Shown here: positions 1-8,949 of the stretch, one piece after another
How the letters are laid out: the number at the start of each line of letters is the position of its first letter
Position numbering within the stretch: the stretch's first letter is position 1
DNA from: JAITWN01 sp034002745
Lineage (GTDB): Bacteria; Pseudomonadota; Gammaproteobacteria; SZUA-140
Assembly: GCA_034002745.1 (NCBI GenBank)
Contig: JAVEZY010000002.1
Location: forward strand, 62,001-126,000
Direction: 5' to 3'
Length of the DNA stretch: 64,000 bases
Position numbers and translations under genes: made by a program
The notes under the pieces: generated by a model
The model's input: the letters and a program-made list of their open reading frames with translations, nothing else
What the model was told of the DNA's origin: nothing
Database searches by the model: none

Positions 1-202
1 TGCGATTGCGCGTTACCGCGCGTGGACTGCACTTGCGTGAAATCGCCATGCCGAGACGTGGATGACCGAGATCATTGGCACGGGCATACAACGCGAGTCC
101 GCCGGCGGACCGCTTTCGAGCACGCTGAAATACATGCCGGAAATCACGCGGTGTAAGCAGCCGATGTGATTTCGGGTAGGCGTTCTCAACCGTGACCAAC
201 AC
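1..202 (-). CDS. rnpA: Ribonuclease P protein component (partial, C-terminus outside window)
   Basis: Protein subunit of RNase P, which helps the catalytic RNA remove 5' leaders from precursor tRNAs. About 67 N-terminal codons are present; the rest runs off the left edge. The translation contains PKSHRLLTPRDF near the start and an ISRK...AVTRNR segment, matching the conserved RnpA N-terminus and the start of its RNR motif. The likely start is GTG at 202 (an in-frame TTG follows at 199). It lies 12 bases downstream of rpmH on the same strand, the usual rpmH-rnpA operon next to dnaA. Confidence 0.9.
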   Translation of the reverse strand, partial: MLVTVENAYPKSHRLLTPRDFRHVFQRARKRSAGGLALYARANDLGHPRLGMAISRKCSPRAVTRNR

Positions 203-214
203 GGTCGAACGACC

Positions 215-349
215 TTAGGCGCTCAGTCGCACCCGCCCCTTGGCACGACGGCGGCTGAGAACTGCGCGACCGTTCGCGGTCTGCATGCGCGCCCTGAATC
301 CGTGAACCCGCTTGCGTCTCAAGACGCTGGGTTGAAACGTCCTTTTCAT
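215..349 (-). CDS. rpmH: 50S ribosomal protein L34
   Basis: A 44-residue, very basic protein beginning MKRTFQPSVLRRKRVHGFR and ending RVRLSA, a near-textbook L34 of the usual length. It is a structural protein of the large ribosomal subunit. The ATG lies at 349 and the stop at 215-217. It is transcribed away from dnaA and leads directly into rnpA. A longer open frame covers the same bases in another reading frame and is not a gene. Confidence 0.97.
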   Translation of the reverse strand: MKRTFQPSVLRRKRVHGFRARMQTANGRAVLSRRRAKGRVRLSA

Positions 350-418
350 GATACGGCCGAACCCCAGATGATTTCTTCAGGAAAGTCAGCTCATTGCTGA
401 CCGGAAAACGAAGGCGGA

Positions 419-447
419 AACGTATCAATTTTCGGCTGTGCTGTCAA
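419..447 (-). promoter_or_regulatory. Probable sigma70 promoter for rpmH-rnpA
   Basis: On the minus strand a perfect -35 TTGACA (447-442) is followed after 17 bases by TACGTT (424-419) as a weak -10. It points to rpmH, whose ATG is about 70 bases downstream. The remainder of the rpmH-dnaA gap (350-558) has no recognisable DnaA box. Confidence 0.4.
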
Positions 448-558
448 TGACGGTTCCCGCGGGTGAGGTATGGATTAGGGTACCGAAGAGGTATACACTT
501 CCGGTCTCACCCGCACCACCGCTTACACTCTGCGCTTAGAGGACAGGGAGTTTTTTCT

Positions 559-1956
559 GTGGAAAGTTCGCTCTGGAAAAAATGCCTGGATCACCTCGAG
601 AGCGAACTGACGGCGCAGCAATTCAATACCTGGATCCGCCCCTTGCAGGCGATCGAGGATGAATCCACGCTGCGCCTGCTGGCACCCAACCGCTTCGTGC
701 TGGACTGGGTCAACGAACGTTTCAGGGATCAGATCGCCGAGATCACGTCGCGGCTGCGCGACGGCTCCGAAATGGCGGTCAGCCTCGAGGTGGGCAGCAA
801 CGAGGTCGAGGTCCGCAGCGAACCGCGCGATCAGACTGCCGCGAGCTCCCCACCGCCCGCGGCCGCGGGCGCGGGATTCCAGTTCGGTCAGGGCAACGAA
901 TTCTCGCGCCAGAGCGATCGGAAAGACGTACGTCACGTTCGCGGGCTGCAGACCGAATTCACCTTCGAGAACTTCGTCGAAGGCAAGTCGAACCAGCTCG
1001 CGCGCGCCGCCTCGACGCAGGTCGGCGAGAATCCCGCCATCGCCTACAATCCCCTGTTCATTTACGGCGGCGTGGGACTGGGCAAGACGCACCTCATGCA
1101 CGCGATCGGCAATCTCATGATCGAGCGCGATCCGGGCGCCCGGGTGGTGTACGTCCACTCGGAGCGCTTCGTCGGCGACATGATCAAGGCGTTGCGGCAC
1201 AACGCGATGAACGAATTCAAGCGCTACTACCGCTCGGTCGACGCGCTGCTCATCGACGATATTCAGTTCTTCGCCAACAAGGAACGGTCCCAGGAAGAAT
1301 TCTTCCATACGTTCAATACGTTGATCGAGGCGCAGAGCCAGATCATATTGACCTGTGACCGCTACCCCAAGGAAGTCGGCGGGCTCGAAGAGCGGCTCAA
1401 GTCACGCTTCGGCTGGGGTCTGATCGTTTCCATCGATCCGCCGGACACGGAAACCTGCGTCGCGATTCTCAAAGGCAAGGCGGTCCAGGCGGGCATCGAC
1501 CTGCCGGATGAGGTGGCGTTCTTCATCGCCAAGCACATTCGCTCCAATGTACGCGAGCTCGAGGGTTCGCTGCGCCGCGTGATCGCCAGTTCGCGCTTCA
1601 CCGGTCAACCGATTTCGATCGAACTCGCCCGTCAGGCCCTGAAGGATCTGCTCGCCTTGCAGGACAAACTGGTGACCATGGACAATATCCAGCGCACGGT
1701 CGCGGAATACTGCAAGATTCGTTATGCGGACCTGCTGTCCAAGCGACGCTCGCGTTCGGTCGCGCGGCCGCGGCAGATCGCCATGGCGCTCTCCAAGGAA
1801 CTGACCAAGCACAGCCTGCCGGAGATCGGCGAAGCTTTTGGCGGTCGGGATCACACGACTGTACTGCATGCGTGTCGCAAGATCGCCGAACTGCGCAAGA
1901 CCGATACGCGTACGAACGAGGACTACACCAACCTTTTGCGCATGCTGACAACGTGA
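559..1956 (+). CDS. dnaA: Chromosomal replication initiator protein DnaA
   Basis: AAA+ ATPase that binds DnaA boxes and opens oriC. With the GTG start at 559 (MESSLWKKCLDHLESEL) the protein has 465 residues, normal for gammaproteobacteria. Domain I lies at the N-terminus, followed by a low-complexity Pro/Ala linker. The Walker A motif GGVGLGKT is at residues 170-177, Walker B LLIDDIQF follows, and the C-terminal helix-turn-helix carries the signature GGRDHTTVLHAC. GTG 559 is preferred over an upstream ATG at 463 because homology begins there and a purine-rich GGACAGGGAG lies just upstream. It heads the dnaA-dnaN-recF-gyrB series. Confidence 0.97.
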   Translation: MESSLWKKCLDHLESELTAQQFNTWIRPLQAIEDESTLRLLAPNRFVLDWVNERFRDQIAEITSRLRDGSEMAVSLEVGSNEVEVRSEPRDQTAASSPPPAAAGAGFQFGQGNEFSRQSDRKDVRHVRGLQTEFTFENFVEGKSNQLARAASTQVGENPAIAYNPLFIYGGVGLGKTHLMHAIGNLMIERDPGARVVYVHSERFVGDMIKALRHNAMNEFKRYYRSVDALLIDDIQFFANKERSQEEFFHTFNTLIEAQSQIILTCDRYPKEVGGLEERLKSRFGWGLIVSIDPPDTETCVAILKGKAVQAGIDLPDEVAFFIAKHIRSNVRELEGSLRRVIASSRFTGQPISIELARQALKDLLALQDKLVTMDNIQRTVAEYCKIRYADLLSKRRSRSVARPRQIAMALSKELTKHSLPEIGEAFGGRDHTTVLHACRKIAELRKTDTRTNEDYTNLLRMLTT

Positions 1957-2168
1957 GGACAAGAACACTGAAAAGCTGTGGATAACTTTGGGTCTCGCGG
2001 AAGAGGCCAAATGATCAACAGGTCATCCACAGGTTGAAGGGGCGTGAGTACAGCAACGGCCAACACGGCTGAGAGTTGTCAATTGATTGATATTGAAGTA
2101 GAAAATGTTATTCGTACACGGACTGGCGACTCGCCTGTAAATACGACTAGCTTAAAAAAGATAAAGAA
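1957..2168. other. Putative chromosomal replication origin (oriC) between dnaA and dnaN
   Basis: The 212-base gap holds a perfect DnaA box, TGTGGATAA at 1977-1985 (complement of TTATCCACA), and a one-mismatch box TCATCCACA at 2023-2031. An AT-rich stretch at about 2080-2170 could serve as the unwinding element. The dnaA-dnaN interval is a known origin position in many bacteria. Only two convincing boxes are visible, so the origin could extend further or lie elsewhere. Confidence 0.6.
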
Positions 2169-3269
2169 ATGAAATTTACTGCGTCCAGGGAAACATTGCT
2201 CAGACCGCTCCAGATGGTGAGCGGCATCGTGGAACGGCGTCAGACGCTGCCTATCCTCGGAAACGTGCTGCTTCGCGTATCGCAAGGGGAGCTGAGCCTG
2301 ACCAGCACGGATCTCGAAATCGAAATGCGGACCGAGGTCAGCGTTGAAGGCTCGGAATCAGGCGAAACCACCGTCCCGGCGAGAAAGTTCCTGGATATCT
2401 GTCGGTCGCTGACGGACGGGACGATGCTGGAGTTCACCCTGGGCAACGAGCGGGCAACCCTGCGTGCAGGAAAAAGCCGCTTCGTCCTTTCCACGCTTCC
2501 CGCAGCCGAATTTCCCGGCATCGAAGTCAGCAGCGAGGCGGTCCGGTTCACCGTCCCGCAGAAGGTTCTGCGCAATGGCATCCAGAAGACCCAGTTTGCG
2601 ATGGCGCAACAGGATGTCCGTTACTACCTCAATGGCATGCTCATGGAGGTGGTCGGAGACAGGGTGAGTCTGGTAGCGACTGATGGCCACCGTCTTGCCT
2701 TGTGCAGACTGGGGATTTCAGAAAAACTTCCGAAAGATCAAAGTGTTATAATCCCGCGCAAGGCGGTGCAGGAGCTTTCCCGCCTGCTCGCCGAGTCGGA
2801 AGGTGACGCCGAGATCGTGCTTGGTCCGAATTTCATTCAGGTCAACACGACGGACATGCGTTTCACTTCGAAACTCATCGACGGTCGCTTCCCGGATTAC
2901 CAGAACGTCATTCCCAGCGGCAGTACGCGTTCGGCCGTGTGCGAGCGGGAACCCCTGCGTCAGGCGCTCAGCCGTGTGTCGATTCTTTCGAACGAGAAGT
3001 ATCGCGGTGTTCGCCTGCGCTTCGGCGGCGATGTGCTGCGCATTTTCGCGCACAATCCAGAGCAGGAGGAGGCCGAGGAAGAGCTTGCGGTCGACTTTGC
3101 CGGCGACGAGCTCGAGGTTGGTTTCAACGTCACCTACCTACTCGATGCGCTCGGTGCCTGCGAAGGGGACCAGATCCGGATGTCGCTGGTGGATGCCAAC
3201 AGCTCCTGTCTGATTCATGGCGCCGGTGATCAGGACTCCAGACACATCGTCATGCCGATCCGTCTGTGA
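2169..3269 (+). CDS. dnaN: DNA polymerase III subunit beta (sliding clamp)
   Basis: Ring-shaped clamp that tethers DNA polymerase III to the template. The 366-residue length is exactly that of the family, and the protein starts MKFTASRETLLRPLQMVSG. The three repeated clamp folds are covered end to end, including LVATDGHRLALC in the middle and a C-terminal HIVMPIRL typical of the protein-binding pocket region. The ATG at 2169 follows an A-rich, SD-poor leader. It sits between oriC and recF in the standard order. Confidence 0.98.
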   Translation: MKFTASRETLLRPLQMVSGIVERRQTLPILGNVLLRVSQGELSLTSTDLEIEMRTEVSVEGSESGETTVPARKFLDICRSLTDGTMLEFTLGNERATLRAGKSRFVLSTLPAAEFPGIEVSSEAVRFTVPQKVLRNGIQKTQFAMAQQDVRYYLNGMLMEVVGDRVSLVATDGHRLALCRLGISEKLPKDQSVIIPRKAVQELSRLLAESEGDAEIVLGPNFIQVNTTDMRFTSKLIDGRFPDYQNVIPSGSTRSAVCEREPLRQALSRVSILSNEKYRGVRLRFGGDVLRIFAHNPEQEEAEEELAVDFAGDELEVGFNVTYLLDALGACEGDQIRMSLVDANSSCLIHGAGDQDSRHIVMPIRL

Positions 3270-3331
3270 CGAACGCATGAAGGCCGGGGACAGCCGGGTC
3301 TCCGGTTGACTGCCATACGCGGAGCCGTGCC

Positions 3332-4408
3332 TTGAAGCTGTTGCGGCTGCGCGCGAGGGGGCTCCGCAATCTGGACGACCTGGATCTGCGGCCCGGCTCG
3401 GCCATCACCGTCTTTCATGGTCCCAATGCGAGCGGGAAAACCAGCCTGCTCGAAGCGATCCATATTCTTTCCTGCGGCAAATCGTTCCGCACGGCGCAGT
3501 TGGCGAAGGCCATTCGCTACGAAAGCGGGAGTTGCCTGGTGGCCGGAGAACTGGAAACGGCGGCCGGGATCATTCCCATGGGGCTGGAATTCGATCGGGA
3601 ACACGGGCGGGTACGCATGCGCGCCGGCGGGGCTTCCATAACGACGCTGTCGGAATTCGCGGCGATCATGCCGATCGTCGCGATTCATCAGGAGAGTCAT
3701 CGCCTTTTTTCCGGTGGGCCACAGTATCGCCGCCAGTTCGTCGATTGGGGATTGTTTCACGTGGAACAGTCCTTCATGCCCACGTGGCAGCGGTATCGGC
3801 GGGCTCTGAAGCAGCGCAATGCGCTACTTCAGAGCGGCGCACGCGGTCTGTCGGGATGGGACGCGGAACTCGCGTTCAGCGGAGGGGAAATCGACCGCAT
3901 GCGCCGACGCATGGTCGCAGCGTTCGTGCCGCACTTTCAGCGTATGACCGACCTGTTGGGGGGCGCGAGCGGCATCGACCTCATCTATCGCCCGGGTTGG
4001 AAGGAAGGGGTAGGTCTTGATCTCGTGCTTCGGGAGGGTTTGGCGGGGGATTCTGCTCTCGGCTATACCCGGCATGGTCCGCACCGGGCGGATATCGAAT
4101 TCCGGCGAGGCAAAGTTCTGGCGCGGGATGATCTCTCTCGGGGTCAATTGAAGACCCTTGTTTGCGCGGCAGCCATGGCCCAGGCCGTGACCTTCACCGA
4201 AGCGACCGGCCGGAGCGTCATTCTGCTGGTGGACGATCTGACCGCCGAGCTCGATGATGCCCATAGCCGCCGGCTCCTTGATCGTATTGTGGAACTTCGC
4301 CTGCAGACCTTTATAACCGGGGCGGAAGAGCGGTTGCTGGATCTAGCCAGGCCATATGAGTGCAAGGTGTTCCACGTGGAACGTGGGAAAATCCGGGAAG
4401 TGGTATAA
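3332..4408 (+). CDS. recF: DNA replication and repair protein RecF
   Basis: ABC/SMC-like ATPase that loads RecA at gaps through RecFOR. The 358-residue protein has Walker A GPNASGKTS at residues 30-38, an ABC signature region DDLSRGQLKTL, and Walker B ILLVDDLTAELD. The start is TTG 3332 (MKLLRLRARGLRNLDDL); no in-frame ATG or GTG lies close upstream, and homology begins here. The last codons overlap the -10 element of the probable gyrB promoter. Confidence 0.95.
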   Translation: MKLLRLRARGLRNLDDLDLRPGSAITVFHGPNASGKTSLLEAIHILSCGKSFRTAQLAKAIRYESGSCLVAGELETAAGIIPMGLEFDREHGRVRMRAGGASITTLSEFAAIMPIVAIHQESHRLFSGGPQYRRQFVDWGLFHVEQSFMPTWQRYRRALKQRNALLQSGARGLSGWDAELAFSGGEIDRMRRRMVAAFVPHFQRMTDLLGGASGIDLIYRPGWKEGVGLDLVLREGLAGDSALGYTRHGPHRADIEFRRGKVLARDDLSRGQLKTLVCAAAMAQAVTFTEATGRSVILLVDDLTAELDDAHSRRLLDRIVELRLQTFITGAEERLLDLARPYECKVFHVERGKIREVV

Positions 4409-4409
4409 T
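4401..4409 (+). promoter_or_regulatory. Extended -10 promoter for gyrB, overlapping the recF stop codon
   Basis: TGGTATAAT at 4401-4409 is a perfect TATAAT preceded by the TGn extension; the recF stop codon TAA (4406-4408) lies inside it. No good -35 is visible at the expected distance (ACGTGG at 4381-4386), which is common for extended -10 promoters. The gyrB start codon is 31 bases downstream. Confidence 0.55.
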
Positions 4410-4439
4410 ACCCCCGTCAATTCGGGGGCGGAGAAGCGA

Positions 4440-6845
4440 ATGGAAGAGGTTCAGAGTTACGATTCGTCCAGAATCAAGGTGTTGCGCGGACTGGATGCGG
4501 TCCGCAAGCGGCCCGGAATGTACATCGGCGACACCGATGACGGCACGGGTCTCCACCACATGGTTTTCGAGGTGGTGGACAATGCCGTGGACGAAGCGCT
4601 GGCGGGTTTCTGCACCGAAATCTCCATCACCATCCATGCCGACAATTCGATTTCGGTAGTCGACAATGGCCGTGGTATCCCCGTAGATATTCACCCCGAA
4701 GAAGGACGCTCGGCTGCCGAGGTCATCATGACCGTGCTGCATGCGGGCGGCAAGTTCGACGACAACTCATATAAGGTATCGGGCGGTCTGCACGGCGTCG
4801 GTGTTTCCGTGGTGAATGCTCTTTCGGAAGAGTTGACGCTGACCATCAAGCGCAGCGGCAAGGTTTACCAACAGCTCTACCGGTTGGGCGAGCCGCAGGC
4901 TCCGTTGGGCGAAGTCGGCATTACCACGGAAACCGGCACTAGCGTCCGGTTCAAGCCCAGTAGTGAAATATTCACCGATACTGAATTCCACTATGACATC
5001 CTGGCCAAGCGGCTGCGCGAGCTCTCGTTCCTGAACAACGGGGTACGGATCCGCATCAGCGACGAACGCAATGATCGTCAGGATCTGTTCGCCTACGAGG
5101 GCGGAATTCGCGCCTTCGTGGAACACTTGAATCGCAACAAGACTCCGGTACATCCGACGGTTTTGCACTTCAGCGCCGAACGTAACGGCGTGGCGGTCGA
5201 GATCGCGATGCAGTGGAACGATTCCTACCAGGAAAATATTTTCTGCTATACCAACAATATACCGCAGCGAGACGGCGGTACCCACCTGATGGGATATCGG
5301 AGCGCGCTCACACGCACGCTCAACCACTATATCGAAAGTGAAGGCCTGGCGAAGAAGGCCAAGGTCAACCCCGTCGGTGACGATGCACGTGAAGGTTTGA
5401 CCGCGGTCATCTCGGTCAAGTGCCATGATCCGAAGTTCTCCTCGCAGACCAAGGAAAAACTGGTATCGTCCGAGGTCCGTCCGGTGGTGGAATCACTTGC
5501 CGGAGAGAAGCTGCAGGAGTTCCTCCTCGAGCGGCCTGCGGAGGCCCGTGCTCTCACGGGCAAGATCGTCGATGCGGCGCGTGCCCGTGAAGCTGCGCGT
5601 CGGGCGCGCGAGATGACGCGCCGCAAGGGCGTGCTCGATGTCGCCGGTTTGCCTGGAAAGCTTGCAGACTGCCAGGAAAAGGATCCCAAGGTCTCCGAGC
5701 TGTTCCTGGTCGAGGGAGATTCGGCCGGTGGTTCCGCCAAGCAGGGTCGTGACCGACGCTATCAGGCCATCCTGCCCCTAAAGGGAAAGATCCTGAACGT
5801 TGAAAAAGCCCGGTTTGACAAGGTGTTATCGTCCGCAGAGATTGGCACTCTGATAACCGCGCTCGGTTGTGGCATCGGCAAGGATGACTACAATCCGGAC
5901 AAGCTGCGATACCATCGCATCATCATCATGACCGACGCGGATGTGGATGGATCACACATTCGAACGCTTCTTCTCACGTTTTTCTACCGGCAGATGCCGG
6001 AGCTGATCGAGCGTGGGCATGTCTACATTGCGCAGCCCCCCCTGTACAAGGTCAAGCGTGGCAAGCAGGAGCGCTACGTGAAGGACGATGCCGAGCTGAA
6101 CGCGCTCCTGCTTCAGCACTCCATCGAGGGCACGCGTCTGCACGTGTCGGCGGATGTTCCCCCCATCAGCGAACAGGCGCTCGAGCTACTCGCCAGATCC
6201 TACATGGGGGTCATGAACACCATACGACGCATGTCCCGCCGCTGGAATGCGAGTGTGCTGGAACAGCTGATCTACATGCCGCCGATGGACGGTGAACGGC
6301 TTGCTGCCCCGGGAACGGAGTTTACCCGCTGGACCGAGCGCCTGCAGGAGCGACTCGAGCTTCATCACGCGGCTGCGGGTCTGCGCTTCACGGTCAGCGC
6401 AGACGCTGGCGCCATCGTTGTTACCGAGTATCTCCACGGGCTTGCGAACGAGTGCCGCTTCGGCAGCGACTTCTTCGCCTCGGGAGAATATCGTTCGATG
6501 CTGCAGCTCGGTGCTCAGCTCGACGGTCTGATCGGGGAAGGCGCGTGGGTGCAGCGTGGCGAACGGCGCCGCGAAGTCACCAGCTTCGAGCAGGCCTTTG
6601 ACTGGATGATGGAGGAGGCAAAACGCGGCCAGCAGATCCAGCGCTACAAGGGTCTCGGTGAAATGAATCCCGAGCAGCTATGGGAAACGACGATGAATAT
6701 CGAAACCCGTCGCCTGCTCAAGGTTCAGGTTGAGGACGCCGTTGCCGCCGACGAAATCTTCACCACGCTGATGGGCGACCAGGTCGAACCGCGGCGCGAA
6801 TTCATCGAGCGACACGCCCTCTCGGTGGCCCGCCTCGACGTCTGA
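4440..6845 (+). CDS. gyrB: DNA gyrase subunit B
   Basis: ATPase subunit of the type II topoisomerase that supercoils DNA. With the ATG at 4440 (MEEVQSYDSSRIKVL) the protein has 801 residues, the usual gammaproteobacterial size. The GHKL ATPase domain (RKRPGMYIGDT, VVDNAVDEA) is followed by the transducer and a TOPRIM domain with EGDSAGGSAKQGRDR at about residue 425. Further on are DADVDGSHIRTLLLTFF and the C-terminal QRYKGLGEMNPEQLWETTM. The frame is open upstream to 4356 inside recF, but homology and a GGAG ribosome site support 4440. Confidence 0.98.
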   Translation: MEEVQSYDSSRIKVLRGLDAVRKRPGMYIGDTDDGTGLHHMVFEVVDNAVDEALAGFCTEISITIHADNSISVVDNGRGIPVDIHPEEGRSAAEVIMTVLHAGGKFDDNSYKVSGGLHGVGVSVVNALSEELTLTIKRSGKVYQQLYRLGEPQAPLGEVGITTETGTSVRFKPSSEIFTDTEFHYDILAKRLRELSFLNNGVRIRISDERNDRQDLFAYEGGIRAFVEHLNRNKTPVHPTVLHFSAERNGVAVEIAMQWNDSYQENIFCYTNNIPQRDGGTHLMGYRSALTRTLNHYIESEGLAKKAKVNPVGDDAREGLTAVISVKCHDPKFSSQTKEKLVSSEVRPVVESLAGEKLQEFLLERPAEARALTGKIVDAARAREAARRAREMTRRKGVLDVAGLPGKLADCQEKDPKVSELFLVEGDSAGGSAKQGRDRRYQAILPLKGKILNVEKARFDKVLSSAEIGTLITALGCGIGKDDYNPDKLRYHRIIIMTDADVDGSHIRTLLLTFFYRQMPELIERGHVYIAQPPLYKVKRGKQERYVKDDAELNALLLQHSIEGTRLHVSADVPPISEQALELLARSYMGVMNTIRRMSRRWNASVLEQLIYMPPMDGERLAAPGTEFTRWTERLQERLELHHAAAGLRFTVSADAGAIVVTEYLHGLANECRFGSDFFASGEYRSMLQLGAQLDGLIGEGAWVQRGERRREVTSFEQAFDWMMEEAKRGQQIQRYKGLGEMNPEQLWETTMNIETRRLLKVQVEDAVAADEIFTTLMGDQVEPRREFIERHALSVARLDV

Positions 6846-6852
6846 ACACAAC

Positions 6853-6901
6853 GGAATCTGACCCGCGCGCGCCAGTCCGCCCGATGGTCGGGTCAGATTC
6901 C
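6853..6901 (+). terminator. Strong hairpin after gyrB, terminator-like and REP-like
   Basis: GGAATCTGACCCG at 6853-6865 and its perfect complement CGGGTCAGATTCC at 6889-6901 form a 13-bp stem with a 23-base loop. A T-rich tail (CTATTTTTATATTTT) follows, as expected for rho-independent termination of gyrB. The arm motif GTCAGATTCC resembles GTCAGGTAC in the palindrome at 20114-20176, so it may be a REP-type element used as a terminator. The rest of the gap to 7054 is AT-rich with nothing else recognised. Confidence 0.7.
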
Positions 6902-7054
6902 TATTTTTATATTTTAATCAATGCGATAACAACCCGGCGGCGCTGCGTTCCAGGCAGCGGGGCGCCCCTCGCACACGTTGATAACAAACTGTTTTAACTT
7001 AAATTTATTTATTCGATCCGATCCGTCCTGCCGCAGCAGGTTCGGAAGTGAGCA

Positions 7055-8038
7055 TCATTGAACCGCGGCGCGCAACGCACCGAGCAGGCCCACGCGGGGA
7101 TTGACGATGATCGCCACCGGAATCGAGCGGACGATGTGGGACATCTTTCCCTTGTCGTTGAACGCGGCAATGAAGCGCTCTTCCTCGGTCATGGCGCTGA
7201 GGATGTGAGCGGCGATTCCTCCCGAAATGAACATGCCGCCATAGGGCAGTGTCACCAGCGCGAGACTGCCGGCATGCGCGCCGTACACGGAAACGAACAC
7301 GTCGAGTGCTTCCCGCGCCAGCCCATCCCCGTGCTTCAGTGCAAAGCGCGACACCGACGCAGCGAAATCATCGACCACCATCTCGCGGCCCAGGTCCGCG
7401 TGGACGCGGGCGGGTTCCCTGTCAGCGAGGAAACGATAGATCCGGGAGAGACCCGGGCCCGATAGCACATGCTCGACCGACACATTGCTGCCGTGACGTT
7501 CTTCCAGCCACGCATGCAGCTCACGTTGCAGCGTGCCGCGTGGTGCGAAATCAGCATGACCGGCCTCCGAGGGCAGGGAGACATGGTCGTCACCCATTCG
7601 CACCAGCTGCGCGAATCCGAGTCCCGTGCCGGCGCCGATGATGGCGCGGTTCGCCTCGGCGTTATCCTTTCCCTTCTGAAGCGCGAACAGGTCATCCGGG
7701 CACAGTGCGGCGACTCCCCGCGCCTGCGCCTGAAAGTCGTTGATGAGCGCGACCCCCATGTCGAACCGGCTCTCCATCGCCTTCGCGTCTATCCGCCAGC
7801 TGACGTTGGTGACATGTGCCGTTCTGCCGCCCGCATCGATCGGACCGGCCACCGCGATGCAGGCACGCTCGGGCCGCCGTTCCAGCGGGGCAACGAAGTC
7901 CTCCACCAGATCCGCGAATTCGGTGAATGCGGCGCTGTCATAGCGCCTTTCCTCGACCACCCGCAGCCCATCCGCTGTCGCTTCCGCAACCGCGAGCAAT
8001 GTCTTCGTACCGCCCACATCCGCCGCCAGCACTCTCAT
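7055..8038 (-). CDS. glk: Glucokinase
   Basis: Phosphorylates glucose to glucose-6-phosphate with ATP. The 327-residue protein begins MRVLAADVGGTKTLLAV, where DVGGTK is the phosphate-binding motif of bacterial Glk. It continues with INDFQAQARGVAAL, GAGTGLGFAQL and YGGMFISGGIAAHIL, matching the E. coli Glk-type family rather than ROK kinases. It overlaps the upstream pgl by 4 bases (ATGA), so the two are translationally coupled. The pair channels glucose toward 6-phosphogluconate (pentose phosphate or Entner-Doudoroff); no zwf or edd is present here. Confidence 0.93.
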   Translation of the reverse strand: MRVLAADVGGTKTLLAVAEATADGLRVVEERRYDSAAFTEFADLVEDFVAPLERRPERACIAVAGPIDAGGRTAHVTNVSWRIDAKAMESRFDMGVALINDFQAQARGVAALCPDDLFALQKGKDNAEANRAIIGAGTGLGFAQLVRMGDDHVSLPSEAGHADFAPRGTLQRELHAWLEERHGSNVSVEHVLSGPGLSRIYRFLADREPARVHADLGREMVVDDFAASVSRFALKHGDGLAREALDVFVSVYGAHAGSLALVTLPYGGMFISGGIAAHILSAMTEEERFIAAFNDKGKMSHIVRSIPVAIIVNPRVGLLGALRAAVQ

Positions 8039-8787
8039 GGACCCGGCTCCTTCGGTTCGATTCCGGCCGCCGCCGCCCGGTCCAGATACCAGTCGACGCC
8101 AGCCGAAGGCTGCACCAGTCCCGCAGGATAAGCGTGCGATTCAGCGCCGATCACTTGAGCCACGATGTCTGCCTTCCCTGAGCCGGTGACCAGCAGCGCT
8201 ACGCGTCGCGCCGCATTGATCACCGGGAGCGTCAGACTCACGCGCCAGCTTGCAAGCCGCGGCACCCATACCGCCGCGACCAGATTGCCGCGTGCCGCGA
8301 GAATATCGGTGCCCGGAAACAGCGAAGCGACGTGTCCGTCCGTGCCGAGCCCGAGCAGCACCAGATCGAGGGCAGGGGTCGCGCCTTCGTCCGTGGCCAC
8401 CGTGCGTCGCAGTGCGTCTTCGTACTCGCGGGCCGCGAGCGCCGGATCGATCTCGCCCCGAATGCGATGAACGCGTTCGGCGTCGACGGCGATGTGCGAC
8501 AGCAGTGTTTCGCGCGCCATGCGGTAATTGCTGTCGGGATGATCGGGCGGAACGCAGCGCTCGTCGCCGAACCAGAAGTAGTGCCGACTCCAGTCGATGC
8601 GCTCGCGCCAGGGAGGCCTGGCCAGCAATTCATATAGCGCGCGCGGGGTCGAGCCGCCGGCAAGTGCGACGTGGCAGACGCCGCGTGCGCGGATCGCCGC
8701 CGCTGACGCCGCTTCCCAACATGCCGCAGCCGTCTGGACGACCGCATCCGCATCACTGCCGATGTGGATTTCGCGCCTGTGGTTCAT
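8035..8787 (-). CDS. pgl: 6-phosphogluconolactonase
   Basis: Hydrolyses 6-phosphogluconolactone to 6-phosphogluconate. The 250-residue product starts MNHRREIHIG at 8787, preceded by a strong GGGAGGGTGG ribosome site; an upstream extension to 8844 is not supported. The family motifs VALAGGSTPRALYELL, FWFGDERCVPPDHPDSNYRM and LGLGTDGHVASLFPG are present in order. It is the SOL/DevB type (NagB fold), not the seven-bladed YbhE type. Its stop overlaps the glk start. Confidence 0.93.
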   Translation of the reverse strand: MNHRREIHIGSDADAVVQTAAACWEAASAAAIRARGVCHVALAGGSTPRALYELLARPPWRERIDWSRHYFWFGDERCVPPDHPDSNYRMARETLLSHIAVDAERVHRIRGEIDPALAAREYEDALRRTVATDEGATPALDLVLLGLGTDGHVASLFPGTDILAARGNLVAAVWVPRLASWRVSLTLPVINAARRVALLVTGSGKADIVAQVIGAESHAYPAGLVQPSAGVDWYLDRAAAAGIEPKEPGP

Positions 8788-8949
8788 GCGTCCACCCTCC
8801 CGCGCCGTTCGCCCGGCTTGCCTGCGTGGTCGCGCGGGGACCATAATGGCTACGCGACGTTGTCATTATATCGTGCGTCGCATCGGCTGCGGTTGACGTC
8901 TGTCGATGACGGCCCGTCCAGTTTCGGGCCAGCCAAGGGGGAGATATCG

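Noticed and set aside
523..1308. Long open frame opposite dnaA
   Set aside because: Antisense of dnaA codons; its translation is low-complexity, has no homology I recognise, and dnaA explains the bases completely.
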